From Saprospirales bacterium (GTDB taxonomy: Bacteria; Bacteroidota; Bacteroidia; Chitinophagales; JADIYW01): a stretch of 60,391 nucleotides of DNA. The notes below the pieces were generated by a model, which made no database searches, had not been told where the DNA came from, and worked only from the letters and a program-made list of their open reading frames with translations. Below are positions 36,955 to 45,838 of the stretch, one piece after another (positions within the stretch are counted from its first letter, which is position 1; each line of letters opens with the position of its first letter). The DNA lies in contig JADJSS010000026.1 of the NCBI GenBank assembly GCA_016711605.1, forward strand, positions 1-60,391, written 5' to 3'. The translations under genes and the position numbers were made by a program.

Positions 36955-37919
36955 TTAGATAAGAATAGAGTATAATCTTTTTGCTTTGCTTTTTGGTATA
37001 GATATATTTTCTTTTATCAAAACTAAAAACAAAAGAAAATACACCATGTGAATCCATCTATACCAATCAACTCCAATAAAACATAAAAAATTGGAAAAAA
37101 TAAGACATAGTATTTTTTAAAAGAGGAATAGTTAAAATATATACAAATAACAATATAAAAAGAACTAAAAAAGATATATTGACTTTTATATTAAAAATCG
37201 AAAAATAGTATTTTATATTTTCTATTGACGAAGAAATTCGTGCTTGATAATAATGTTCTGGAATAATAGTTAAGTTTGTAAAATCTTCAATTAATTTCAC
37301 TGCGTTATCTTTAAATAATAAATTACTTGATATAACAGAGATTAGAAAAAAAACAGAAAAAAACAAAAGCATTAGGAATCTTTTTTTATTGGATGTAATA
37401 AACAAAAAGAAAACAGGCACCATTAAAAAATAAGCTGCTTCGTGTATAATTATTGCAATGACTGATAGTATTATTGCAATAATAATTTTTTGCTGAAATA
37501 AACTTAGATAAACCAACAAACACAACGTGTAAATAAAATATCCAATCTAAAACTATCTAAAGCAAAATGTAAAATACCTAACGATGAAAAGAAAAATACG
37601 ATGTAAGTGTATTTTAATTGAACATTAAACGATGCAATTTTAAAAAATAAAATACAAAACACTAATTGACACGAAGTAAAAATAAAAATAAATAATAGTG
37701 TGTTTTTAATATGTAGTAATTGAAATATAGATGGAATCAAACCTCTTGTTACATAGCCACATTTTTGATAGGTAAATGCATATTGTGCATAATTATAAGT
37801 TCCATAAAAACCTTTGTTTTAAAATATTGTAGAAAACTCACTAAAATAAAAACACTTAAAACAGCAACAATAAGTTTGATGTATAAGTTGATTTTCTTAA
37901 TTGAATTTGTAAAAGACAT
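36955..37919 (-). pseudogene. EpsG/Wzy-like polysaccharide polymerase, remnant with several frameshifts
   Basis: Reading the minus strand from ATG 37919, four frames in turn give one coherent membrane protein. Frame one has MSFTNSIKKINLYIK and a transmembrane helix to KTKVF (about 37805). Frame two has YGTYNYAQYAF, CGYVTRGLIPSIF and further helices to LDSFRLDILF (about 37530). Frame three has LCLLVYLSLF and IIIHEAAYFLMVPVFF to FFQFFMFYW (about 37075). Frame four has FIGVDWYRWIHMVYFLLF and runs to a TAA at 36955-36957. The periplasmic IHE and late GVDWYRW motifs are typical of EpsG/Wzy-like O-chain polymerases. The total is about 320 codons, shorter than usual (350-420). At least three indels make it a pseudogene unless they are sequencing errors. 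No other polysaccharide genes are nearby. Confidence 0.7.
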
Positions 37920-38169
37920 ATTACTTTAGTCAGTCAGATTCTTTAATTATTTGTCTCGTAATTTAAATATTATTTTCTGAAATGAGCTATTTTTTTTAAT
38001 AGTATTGAATTAGTGTTTTAAAAAAGATAAATTAATAAAATTTAATTGTAACAATCTGGATGCAAAATAAATATTATTTTAAACTTATTTTCAACACAAT
38101 CACTTAACTATTTTGCAACGATAATTGTCATTTTAAACACTTATTTTTACTTGTTCCAAAAACTCAACA

Positions 38170-39249
38170 ATGCAAACCTTCAACAAACAACAATTATTAG
38201 ACGATGTGAAAAACTGGAATCAGATGATAAAAAAATATCAGGTTCCAAATACCAAAGATGCGATTGTTCAAATTGCTAACAGCTTTGTGTTTTATGTTTT
38301 TTTGTTAGGATTACAATTTTATTTGTATGATAAATCGTTCTTCTTTTCAGCGTTAGTTGCTTTGTTAAATGGTTTTATGCTTTCCAGAATTTTTATTATT
38401 CAACACGATTGCGGTCACAGTTCGTTTACAAAATACAAAACACTGAATGAAATCATCGGAACTGTATGTAGTATTTGCACGTTGATTCCATATCGTTATT
38501 GGGCAAAAAATCATAATTTTCATCATGCACACAACGGACAATTAGAAGTAAGTGATATTGGTGATATTGAAGTATTTACCACAGAACAATATGCAAACTC
38601 AAATTGGAAACAAAAAATATACTATCGTATTTACAGAAATCCATTGTATTTGTTTACGATTGGTGGTTTTATTTATGTAGTGATTTATAATCGTTTTGCA
38701 TTTGTTGATTCTGATTATTTTAAAAAAGTAAAGAAAAGTGTCAATATAAGTAACATTCTATTCGTGTTGTCTTACACAGCTTTTGCATATATTTTTGGAG
38801 TTGAACGATTCTTAGTAGTACAATTTACCAATTTATTTTTCTTTGGAATTTATGCACTTTGGTTTTTCTATATTCAACATCAATACGAACATATTTTTAA
38901 AGCAAAAAAAGAAGAATGGAATTATGTGGTTGCTGCATTGAAAGGAAGCACGTATTATAAATTGCCACGTATATTTCATTGGCTTTCTGGCAATATCGGT
39001 TACCATCATATTCATCACTTAAGTCCTGCAATTCCGAATTACAACTTAAGAAAATGTCATAAAGAAAATCCAATATTTTTAAAACATACAAACACCATTA
39101 CGTTTTGGCAAAGTTTAAAAACATTGCGTTCAAATCTTTGGGACGAACAGCGACAAAAAATGGTTTCGTTTGGTGAATACAAACGCAATAATAGCAAAAT
39201 AAAATATTGGTTTATATTAATGTGCAGGTTGCAATCGCTTTTTCATTAA
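38170..39249 (+). CDS. Membrane fatty acid desaturase (acyl-lipid delta-12 type)
   Basis: The 359-residue integral membrane protein has the three histidine boxes of non-haem di-iron desaturases: HDCGH (about residue 79), HNFHHAH (about 116) and HHIHH (about 280). Hydrophobic segments lie at about 38-75, 155-175 and 190-240. Such enzymes introduce double bonds into membrane acyl chains using oxygen and reduced ferredoxin or cytochrome b5. Regioselectivity cannot be proved from motifs; the box spacing resembles delta-12 acyl-lipid enzymes. Its last 33 bases overlap the end of the convergent gene 39217-40428. The upstream 250 bases (37920-38169) are A+T-rich with nothing else recognisable. Confidence 0.88.
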   Translation: MQTFNKQQLLDDVKNWNQMIKKYQVPNTKDAIVQIANSFVFYVFLLGLQFYLYDKSFFFSALVALLNGFMLSRIFIIQHDCGHSSFTKYKTLNEIIGTVCSICTLIPYRYWAKNHNFHHAHNGQLEVSDIGDIEVFTTEQYANSNWKQKIYYRIYRNPLYLFTIGGFIYVVIYNRFAFVDSDYFKKVKKSVNISNILFVLSYTAFAYIFGVERFLVVQFTNLFFFGIYALWFFYIQHQYEHIFKAKKEEWNYVVAALKGSTYYKLPRIFHWLSGNIGYHHIHHLSPAIPNYNLRKCHKENPIFLKHTNTITFWQSLKTLRSNLWDEQRQKMVSFGEYKRNNSKIKYWFILMCRLQSLFH

Positions 39250-40428
39250 AGCAATTTTATCTTCTGTCGTCATATCACCATTTAGGTCTACCATATGGTT
39301 CGCTATCTTTTCATAATGACCCAATAACAACATAAAAAAGACAGCAAATGCTTGTGTATCTTGAAATATTATAGCACGGTTTGCAGCATATTCATTTTTG
39401 TATTTCTCATAATTTATTGGATATTCTTCCCAATGTGTTTGTGGTCGTTTGTGATGTTCTACATGATAATCTTCATTGTAAACATTGTATTGACCATTGA
39501 TAATGGTGATGCTGTTTTTATAAATATTTTTTGGGTCAGATGGATCTGTCCAAGCATGCCAAGTATAATTTATAGCAGCTAAAAATATAATGGAAGAAAG
39601 ATGTGGCAACAATAAATAAGCAAATCCAAACCAGAAATTAAAATACATCACTACAGCAATCAATCCATAAAAAATAATCATACCACGTAACATTTTTTTG
39701 AAATCTTCCATTCTGTTGTCTTTATAATGATGATAAGCAACAGAAATGCCTGTCCAAAATAACATAAACTCAAACAAATAAATCATAAAACGTGATGCTT
39801 GTGTTCTGTCATAAAAAACAGTTGAAGTAACATCTTCTGGTGCATTATTGTATTTATGATGAATACGCATATGACCCATTGGATAACCTTCAGGAACGTG
39901 ACCATAAAAAATTGCTAAAAAATAGCCATAGAATTTATTCAAAAATTTAAATGGCTTTTTAAATAAACCTCTTGGTGCGTGACCTTCTTTATGTATGAGT
40001 GTTGCAATCTGCGAGAAAAATGCAAAGTACGGTCCATAGTTTAAAACATGATATACCATTACTGCATACCAATTAAAATGAGTTTGTTTGGATTGATACC
40101 AATATGATAGAATAAATAAAGTAGGAGCAAATAGGCCAATTCCGATTAATGAAAATAAATATGGACTGTTGCGTTCGTCGTTCAGCATATATTTTGCCAG
40201 CCATTTTGCTGCAGCATTCAATTGTTTGCTCAACCATTTCATAGGTGCAGTTTTATAACTCCACATTATTAAACCATGCCATGCTAGCGTAAATACTATA
40301 ACTAAAGCTAACCAAGGAACTGGTAATAAAACTAAAAATGCGATGAATACTATTGAATAATATTTTAATCGTGTGTAAACAGAATTACTGGTTGCAGATT
40401 GGTTTATGGTTTGACTGAAATATGACAT
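39217..40428 (-). CDS. Fatty acid desaturase/hydroxylase superfamily membrane protein
   Basis: The 403-residue protein has hydrophobic segments at about 22-55, 90-112, 125-150 and 215-280. Histidine clusters fit the membrane di-iron superfamily: HKEGH (about 147), HMRIHHKYNN (about 190) and EDYHVEHHKR (about 325). NAPEDVTST after the second box and HWEEYP after the third differ from the delta-12 enzyme next door, so it is a distinct subfamily and could act on another lipid or hydrocarbon. It is divergent from the FAD oxidoreductase at 40713, with a shared promoter region, and convergent with 38170-39249. Substrate unknown. Confidence 0.82.
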   Translation of the reverse strand: MSYFSQTINQSATSNSVYTRLKYYSIVFIAFLVLLPVPWLALVIVFTLAWHGLIMWSYKTAPMKWLSKQLNAAAKWLAKYMLNDERNSPYLFSLIGIGLFAPTLFILSYWYQSKQTHFNWYAVMVYHVLNYGPYFAFFSQIATLIHKEGHAPRGLFKKPFKFLNKFYGYFLAIFYGHVPEGYPMGHMRIHHKYNNAPEDVTSTVFYDRTQASRFMIYLFEFMLFWTGISVAYHHYKDNRMEDFKKMLRGMIIFYGLIAVVMYFNFWFGFAYLLLPHLSSIIFLAAINYTWHAWTDPSDPKNIYKNSITIINGQYNVYNEDYHVEHHKRPQTHWEEYPINYEKYKNEYAANRAIIFQDTQAFAVFFMLLLGHYEKIANHMVDLNGDMTTEDKIALMKKRLQPAH

Positions 40429-40448
40429 ACTTCAAAAATTAATTTGGT

Positions 40449-40479
40449 CAAAGATATAATTTCTCTTTCAATATACCAA
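40449..40479 (-). promoter_or_regulatory. Promoter of the minus-strand desaturase-like gene
   Basis: On the minus strand, TTG (complement of 40477-40479), a 20-base spacer and TATCTTTG (complement of 40449-40456) match the Bacteroidota -33/-7 promoter. It ends about 20 bases before the ATG at 40428, implying a very short leader. Confidence 0.55.
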
Positions 40480-40522
40480 TAAACAAGTAGTTGTATGTAA
40501 TTATTTTACTAATTTATAGAAT

Positions 40523-40553
40523 TGTCAATTAGTATGATATTATATAATTTTGG
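40523..40553 (+). promoter_or_regulatory. Candidate promoter of the CrtI-like gene
   Basis: TTG at 40523-40525, a 20-base spacer and TAATTTTG at 40546-40553 match the Bacteroidota -33/-7 arrangement. The distance to the ATG at 40713 is about 160 bases, which is long, so another start site closer to the gene is possible. Confidence 0.4.
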
Positions 40554-40712
40554 TAAATACAGATTAATAAAAACACATTATTTTTTGTTTTGTTTAACTG
40601 TTGATTTTTATTGCCATATATTGCTTTGACAATAAAAAATAAATTTACAATATTAGTTTTTAATGACATTTTTTAAGCGCATTTTGTTTGCTCAAAAATC
40701 TTCTACTATTTT

Positions 40713-42257
40713 ATGTTAGAATCAAAACCCAAAATAAATATTATTGGTGCTGGTATTTCTGGACTTTGTGCAGGTTGTTATTTGCAAATGAATGGGTTTG
40801 AAACACATATTTTTGAAAAACATGATATTCCAGGTGGACTTTGTACAAGTTGGGAAAAAGGTGAGTTTACTATTGACGGTTGCGCACATTGGATTTTAGG
40901 ATCTGATAAAGGAAGCGGATTTTATCACATGTGGTCAGAGATACTAAATTTGGAATCTATTGAATTTCATCACCACGAAATCAGGATTAGTATTGAACTT
41001 AAAAATAATATTGATAAATATGGAAAAAACATTTTTCATTTTTATAATAATTTAGATCAACTGAAAAAATACATGCTTGATTTATCGCCAGAAGACGAGA
41101 AAATTACAACAGCATTTATTAATGATATTCGTGTGTTGCAAAACTATGATTTGCCACCAAAAATGGATAAGCTTCCAATCATACCATCAATCCTTCGTGG
41201 TATTAAAATGTCGAGATATTTGAAGTTTTTATTTATTCTGAATAAACAACGAAAGGTCAGTAATTTTGATTTGGCAAAGAAATTTAAAAGTCCATTTATT
41301 CGCGAAGCATTTGAATTATTATTTGATGGACAAGAAGTAAAAATGCTGGTCTTTAATTTTCCGCAAGCTGTTTTTGATAAAAAAAGTGCAGGTTATCCAA
41401 TTGGTGGTTCGTTGGCATGGGCTCAAAAAATTGCAGGTAAATATACTTCGTTAGGTGGCACTATTCACTACAATACACCAGTGAAGAAAATTATAACCGA
41501 ACAAAATAAAGCAGTTGGTTTGCTGGTTAGGAAAAATGTAATACACAATGGCGATGCCGTGGTGTCTAGTGCTGATTGGTATAAAACTGTATTTGATTAT
41601 TTAGATGGAAATTATGTAGATGATAAAATCTTAAAACTAAAAGATGGTAAAGTTATAGATGTTTATTATTCTGTTTTATTGGTTTCTTTTGGATTGAAAA
41701 AAACATACAAAGAATTTCCGCATTTTTTTCGTTTTCCAATAGAAGTTAAATTAGAGTCGCCATGTGGTACAAGTTGGGAACGTTTAGAAGTACATTTTTA
41801 TAATTATGATAAAACTTTAGCGCCTGAAGGCAAAACAATTTTGGCTTGCAGTTTTTATACCACCAACGGAAATTATTGGATTCAGTTACGCAAAAACGAA
41901 CGATTAAAATATCGAGCAGAAAAAACAAATTTTGTAAATGCTTTGGTTGATTTATTAGAAAAAAAATTTCCAACTATCAGAGAAGATATTGAAGTAACCG
42001 ATTTTTCTACACCTGCTACTATTTTACGATATACCAATAATTGGCAAGGTAGCGCGCAAGGTTGGCTTCCAGGTGAAAATATTTTAGCACCAACACCAGT
42101 AAAATTTAAATTGCCAAAACTAAAACAATTTTATTACGCTAGTCATTGGAGTCGACCTGGTGGTGGAATTCCAGTTGCCATTGAACAAGGTCGCGAAGTA
42201 GCCAAATTAATTTGTAAAGATTTTAAAGTTGAATTTAAAACTACTAAAGCAAAATAA
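40713..42257 (+). CDS. FAD-dependent oxidoreductase, phytoene desaturase/retinol saturase-like
   Basis: The 514-residue protein opens with the dinucleotide-binding motif IIGAGISGLCAGCYL and EKHDIPGGLC (residues 10-45), followed by GCAHWILG. This is typical of CrtI, CrtISO and retinol saturase-like flavoproteins. The C-terminal FAD-contact region reads YASHWSRPGGGIPVAIEQGREVAK (about 470-495). Length fits the family. Such enzymes desaturate, isomerise or saturate polyene lipids. No phytoene synthase or other carotenoid gene is in the window, so a carotenoid role is not established. Its stop is 1 base from the end of the convergent kinase-like gene. Confidence 0.87.
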   Translation: MLESKPKINIIGAGISGLCAGCYLQMNGFETHIFEKHDIPGGLCTSWEKGEFTIDGCAHWILGSDKGSGFYHMWSEILNLESIEFHHHEIRISIELKNNIDKYGKNIFHFYNNLDQLKKYMLDLSPEDEKITTAFINDIRVLQNYDLPPKMDKLPIIPSILRGIKMSRYLKFLFILNKQRKVSNFDLAKKFKSPFIREAFELLFDGQEVKMLVFNFPQAVFDKKSAGYPIGGSLAWAQKIAGKYTSLGGTIHYNTPVKKIITEQNKAVGLLVRKNVIHNGDAVVSSADWYKTVFDYLDGNYVDDKILKLKDGKVIDVYYSVLLVSFGLKKTYKEFPHFFRFPIEVKLESPCGTSWERLEVHFYNYDKTLAPEGKTILACSFYTTNGNYWIQLRKNERLKYRAEKTNFVNALVDLLEKKFPTIREDIEVTDFSTPATILRYTNNWQGSAQGWLPGENILAPTPVKFKLPKLKQFYYASHWSRPGGGIPVAIEQGREVAKLICKDFKVEFKTTKAK

Positions 42258-42258
42258 A

Positions 42259-43953
42259 TTATGATTTCATGGCTAAAATAACACCAAAAGCCATTAATGG
42301 TGCAAATACAAACCATTGTAAGCCAGCAGCAGCTAAAATACTTCCACCAATAACACAACAACCACCAAAAATGACCATTTTTAAACCACCAATTTCAGGT
42401 TTTTCTTTATGTGTTAATGAAGTTTCATATTTCTTAAACGCTTCTGATAAAACCAACGGAGAACGTGTAATAATATCCATTATTTCAGGAGCTGTTTGTA
42501 GTTGAGTTTTTAGTAAATCAATAGGATTTACTTCACCTAATAACATTCTACGGATGTGTTTTTTACTTACTTTTTGTATATCAAAACCTGGCATAATTAC
42601 ATTTCCAACACCTTCATATGTGATGATTGCTTTTACCATTAATACTAATTCTAATGGATAATACAATCGATATTTTGATCCTAAAACAACCGATTCCATA
42701 ATTAATTTTGCCAAAGAAAATTCTTTAAAATTGGGTGCGCGCAACCACTTATTTCCAACCGCAACAAATGCTTTTCTAAATCCATCAATATCGCTGTTCT
42801 TATTTGGTTTGGCTAATAATGTAAGATAACGAGCTGCACCAGCAGGATCGCCAGTGACTAAGCTATTGAAGTAATACAACATCGTTTTTCGAGTAGATTC
42901 TTCAAATCTGCCTACCATACCTAAGTCAATAAAACCAACTTGCGGTCCGGTTGGTCCATCCATAATCATTAAATTTCCAGGATGCAAATCTGCATGAAAA
43001 AATCCATCATGATACAGCATTTGAATAATTGCATATGCACCATAATCTACAATTTTTTCTCTTTCTTCTTCGTTGTATCTATTATATGCACGTTCATCAG
43101 GTTTAATGCCTCGCATAAATTCCATGCAAATTAAATCGCTTGTAGAATATTCTTTATAAATTTTTGGAAATTTTATGTCAGGATGTTTAATGAAATTAAT
43201 GGCGAATAACTCAGCATTTTCAGCTTCTAATTTAAAATCAACTTCGCGATTCGTATAGTCACAAAATTCTGTGAACATATTTTTTGGCTGTAATTGAGGT
43301 GCAAATATTTCTAAAACACTTCCAAAAAATTTTATAATTCTGCTATCTGTTTGGATGAGTTCTCGTGTTCCAGGTTTTAACATTTTTAATACAACTTCTT
43401 CGCCAGTTCGTAAAGTTGCACGATGTGTTTGTGCAATAGAAGCGGAGCCAAGTGTATTTGTTTTTACTTCTGAAAATACTTTGTGTAATGGTTGCCCGAT
43501 TTGTTCTTCCACTAATTCTGCAAAGCGATCATATTTTACAGCAGGTAGTGTGTCTAATAATTTTTTTAATTCATCAGTGATATTTTTTGGCAACATATCT
43601 TCACGCAAACTCATTATTTGTCCGAGTTTTATATAGGTTGCACCAAGCATTTCTAATCGTCTTCTTAACTGAACAGCAAATGTTTGACGAATTAATTTCT
43701 TTTTTAAGAAAGGCCAATGTAACCATAGAAATAAACGAAGAAATATATCTATAGTGAAACTGAATTTTGCTTTATTCGCTTTGCGTTCTCTTAAGTAAGC
43801 ATAACCACCACCTAGCAATAAACCAGTTAAATGACGTTGAGTAATTAAAAAACGAACAAATAGTGAACTTGGCTTTCGTTCAATATATTGTTCAAAAACT
43901 CTTTTTTCATCTTGATCTTGAGGATGTAAGTCTGAATTGTCTTGTTGCTCCAT
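42259..43953 (-). CDS. ABC1/AarF/UbiB-family atypical kinase-like protein
   Basis: The 564-residue protein shows the family's KLGQIMSLR motif in the N-terminal extension (about residue 107), the alanine-containing nucleotide loop GSASIAQTHRA followed by VVLKMLKPG (about 167-192), HADLHPGNLMI (about 318) and FIDLGMVGR (about 338). Two C-terminal hydrophobic helices (about 525-560) would anchor it to the membrane. Relatives act in ubiquinone or other isoprenoid-lipid metabolism, probably as ATPases or lipid kinases. In a likely menaquinone user the exact role is open. It ends 1 base from the CrtI-like gene on the other strand, in a lipid-related neighbourhood. Confidence 0.9.
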   Translation of the reverse strand: MEQQDNSDLHPQDQDEKRVFEQYIERKPSSLFVRFLITQRHLTGLLLGGGYAYLRERKANKAKFSFTIDIFLRLFLWLHWPFLKKKLIRQTFAVQLRRRLEMLGATYIKLGQIMSLREDMLPKNITDELKKLLDTLPAVKYDRFAELVEEQIGQPLHKVFSEVKTNTLGSASIAQTHRATLRTGEEVVLKMLKPGTRELIQTDSRIIKFFGSVLEIFAPQLQPKNMFTEFCDYTNREVDFKLEAENAELFAINFIKHPDIKFPKIYKEYSTSDLICMEFMRGIKPDERAYNRYNEEEREKIVDYGAYAIIQMLYHDGFFHADLHPGNLMIMDGPTGPQVGFIDLGMVGRFEESTRKTMLYYFNSLVTGDPAGAARYLTLLAKPNKNSDIDGFRKAFVAVGNKWLRAPNFKEFSLAKLIMESVVLGSKYRLYYPLELVLMVKAIITYEGVGNVIMPGFDIQKVSKKHIRRMLLGEVNPIDLLKTQLQTAPEIMDIITRSPLVLSEAFKKYETSLTHKEKPEIGGLKMVIFGGCCVIGGSILAAAGLQWFVFAPLMAFGVILAMKS

Positions 43954-44023
43954 AGTAAAAAATAATTAGAAAAAACGAATAGCTTAATCGATAAATATAC
44001 AAAATTTTTATTAGCGCTTTAAA

Positions 44024-44056
44024 AAAAAACCTCGCAATTTTTTTGCGAGGTTTTTT
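44024..44056 (-). terminator. Intrinsic terminator after the SprF-OmpA fusion gene
   Basis: A 14-bp stem (44024-44037 with 44043-44056; core CCTCGCAA/TTGCGAGG) surrounds a 5-base T loop, with A and T runs at the base. It lies 20 bases beyond the stop at 44077 on the minus strand and ends the third surface-protein block. Being symmetrical, it may also stop opposing transcription. Confidence 0.88.
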
Positions 44057-44076
44057 CAATTATAGTACTATAATTA

Positions 44077-45783
44077 TTATTCTGGTTTTTCAATTCTGAA
44101 ACCTAAAATTTCAACTTTACGTTCTTTAGATGCATCCACACCAAATACTGATTTAGCTGGTTCTTTTCTATTTTGGCTGATATTAGCTGGTGCTAATGAT
44201 TTACCAAACGGCATCATTTTGAAAGTTAATTTTTGTACATTATCACCAAGTTTACCTTTGAATAAAGCCATAATACTAGCAATACGTCTTTCTGATAATG
44301 TTTTATTGTATGCTTCAGATGCTAGTGGTGAAGTATAACCTCTGAATTCAATTTCTACTGTGTAACCGTAGTTGATTAATTTAACAATATCTCCAACAAC
44401 TCTGTCTAAACGACCATAGTTTTTATCAATATAATCGAAGAATGCCTGAACTTTTGTTTCATCATCTGTTGATTTAGATTTGAATTCATCAATTCTTGAT
44501 TTGTAACCAGTATATAATTCTTGATAATCAGTTGCAACATTTGCTTTTGGAATATCATTATCAAAGAATAATTCTATTGGTGTTGTTCTAAATAAATCTG
44601 GATTGCTTGCGATAATTTTTTCTGGAATTGCAATTTCCATAGAATCTATATGTGATTGAGGAATCGTATCAGGATCAAATGATTTAGTAAATGTTCCTAA
44701 AATAGTGTCTTTCCCTTTTTGTTTCACTAAAACAGTAACATCCACAGGAGCATATTCAGGACAGTTTTTCTGAATTTTGATAGTATCAATTTTTGGTTTC
44801 TTAGGTGTGCCCCATTCATAGTTTAACACAATTTCAAATGCACCTTGAGATTTTGTTGCTTTTTTAAATGCAGATGTATTAATATCATATGCACCACCAA
44901 TTCGAAGTGTTTTGTATAAGAATGAAACATACGCAACAGGAGCATCGTTATCATTAATTCTGTAACCTGCACCAAAGCCAATTCCTAAATCTCTTTTATC
45001 TCCTAAACGTACTTCAGCAATTGCATTTAACAACATTTTATTGAATTTTTTCTGACGTTCGTAGAAAAATCCGGGTTGTAAATTCCAAGTACCTTTTTTA
45101 CCAATGTATGCTTTTGCTTTAGCATATGCTGTATATCTAGCAGGCATTTTTGATTTTGTGAAATACAAGAAATTTTGTTCTGGTTGGTGTAAATTAGAAG
45201 CAGTTGCTCCAATATCTAATGTAGATTTCCCTTTTATTTTAGTTCTGAAACCAAGACCTAAAGTGAAATTAGCAAATGATACTTGATTATTTGAAAAGGT
45301 TTCACCAGTTGGTAATGTGCCATCAAACGATGTTCCATTATATTGATTGTCCCATGTTAGACCTAAATAATCTAAGCTTTTAATAGTAACACCTGCAGTA
45401 ACACCTAATGTGATGAGTTGATTTTCTTTATTAAAGTATTTTCCAAAATTCATAGTTAAATTTGGATTGAAAATACTTAAATGTCCGTCACCAGCTCTAT
45501 CGTATAAGAAGCTAACGCCACCACCAATCATCCAGCCTTTCTTCCATTTCTTTATAAGTCTGTCATAGGATGCATTAGTTGTTGAATAGGGCACAGGTAA
45601 TACACGCCATTGGTCTCTGTATATACCGGCAACTCTGTTTAGTTTGCCATATTCGGTAACGCCTGCATTCGCTGGATTTAAATACAATGGATTGTATTGT
45701 ATTTGGCTAAAATGAGGATCTTGAGCAACTGAAAGTTTTGCAACAATCATTGCCATAAAGCTTAGTAATAGAACCTTTTTCAT
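44077..45783 (-). CDS. Natural fusion of PorP/SprF outer-membrane protein and OmpA-like domain
   Basis: The protein has 568 residues. Signal peptide (ending SVAQ), then a PorP/SprF barrel (about 20-310): DPHFSQIQYNPLYLNPANAG, YRDQW, PYSTTNASYD, GGGVSFLYDRAGDG, with the closing strand GAFEIVLNYEWG. A linker of about 150 residues leads to an OmpA-like domain (about 475-568: VEIEFRGYTSPLASEAYN, LSERRIASI, and the late KVEILGFRI strand). The Asp that binds peptidoglycan in canonical OmpA domains (SHTD in the two paralogues here) is replaced by Ser (GYTS), while the Arg of LSERR remains. It sits 55 bases after the giant cargo gene 52250-45839 and so appears to do both partner jobs of the other cassettes. 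Confidence 0.9.
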   Translation of the reverse strand: MKKVLLLSFMAMIVAKLSVAQDPHFSQIQYNPLYLNPANAGVTEYGKLNRVAGIYRDQWRVLPVPYSTTNASYDRLIKKWKKGWMIGGGVSFLYDRAGDGHLSIFNPNLTMNFGKYFNKENQLITLGVTAGVTIKSLDYLGLTWDNQYNGTSFDGTLPTGETFSNNQVSFANFTLGLGFRTKIKGKSTLDIGATASNLHQPEQNFLYFTKSKMPARYTAYAKAKAYIGKKGTWNLQPGFFYERQKKFNKMLLNAIAEVRLGDKRDLGIGFGAGYRINDNDAPVAYVSFLYKTLRIGGAYDINTSAFKKATKSQGAFEIVLNYEWGTPKKPKIDTIKIQKNCPEYAPVDVTVLVKQKGKDTILGTFTKSFDPDTIPQSHIDSMEIAIPEKIIASNPDLFRTTPIELFFDNDIPKANVATDYQELYTGYKSRIDEFKSKSTDDETKVQAFFDYIDKNYGRLDRVVGDIVKLINYGYTVEIEFRGYTSPLASEAYNKTLSERRIASIMALFKGKLGDNVQKLTFKMMPFGKSLAPANISQNRKEPAKSVFGVDASKERKVEILGFRIEKPE

Positions 45784-45838
45784 GTCTGCTAATATAAATA
45801 AATTTTTTAAATAATTCTTCTCTTGATTATTAATATTA

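Noticed and set aside
37720..37929. Plus-strand 69-codon open frame
   Set aside because: It is antisense to the N-terminal membrane segments of the polymerase remnant, where hydrophobic codons leave the opposite strand open by chance.
39352..39582. Plus-strand hydrophobic 76-codon open frame
   Set aside because: It is antisense to the histidine-box region of the desaturase-like gene at 39217-40428; no independent support.
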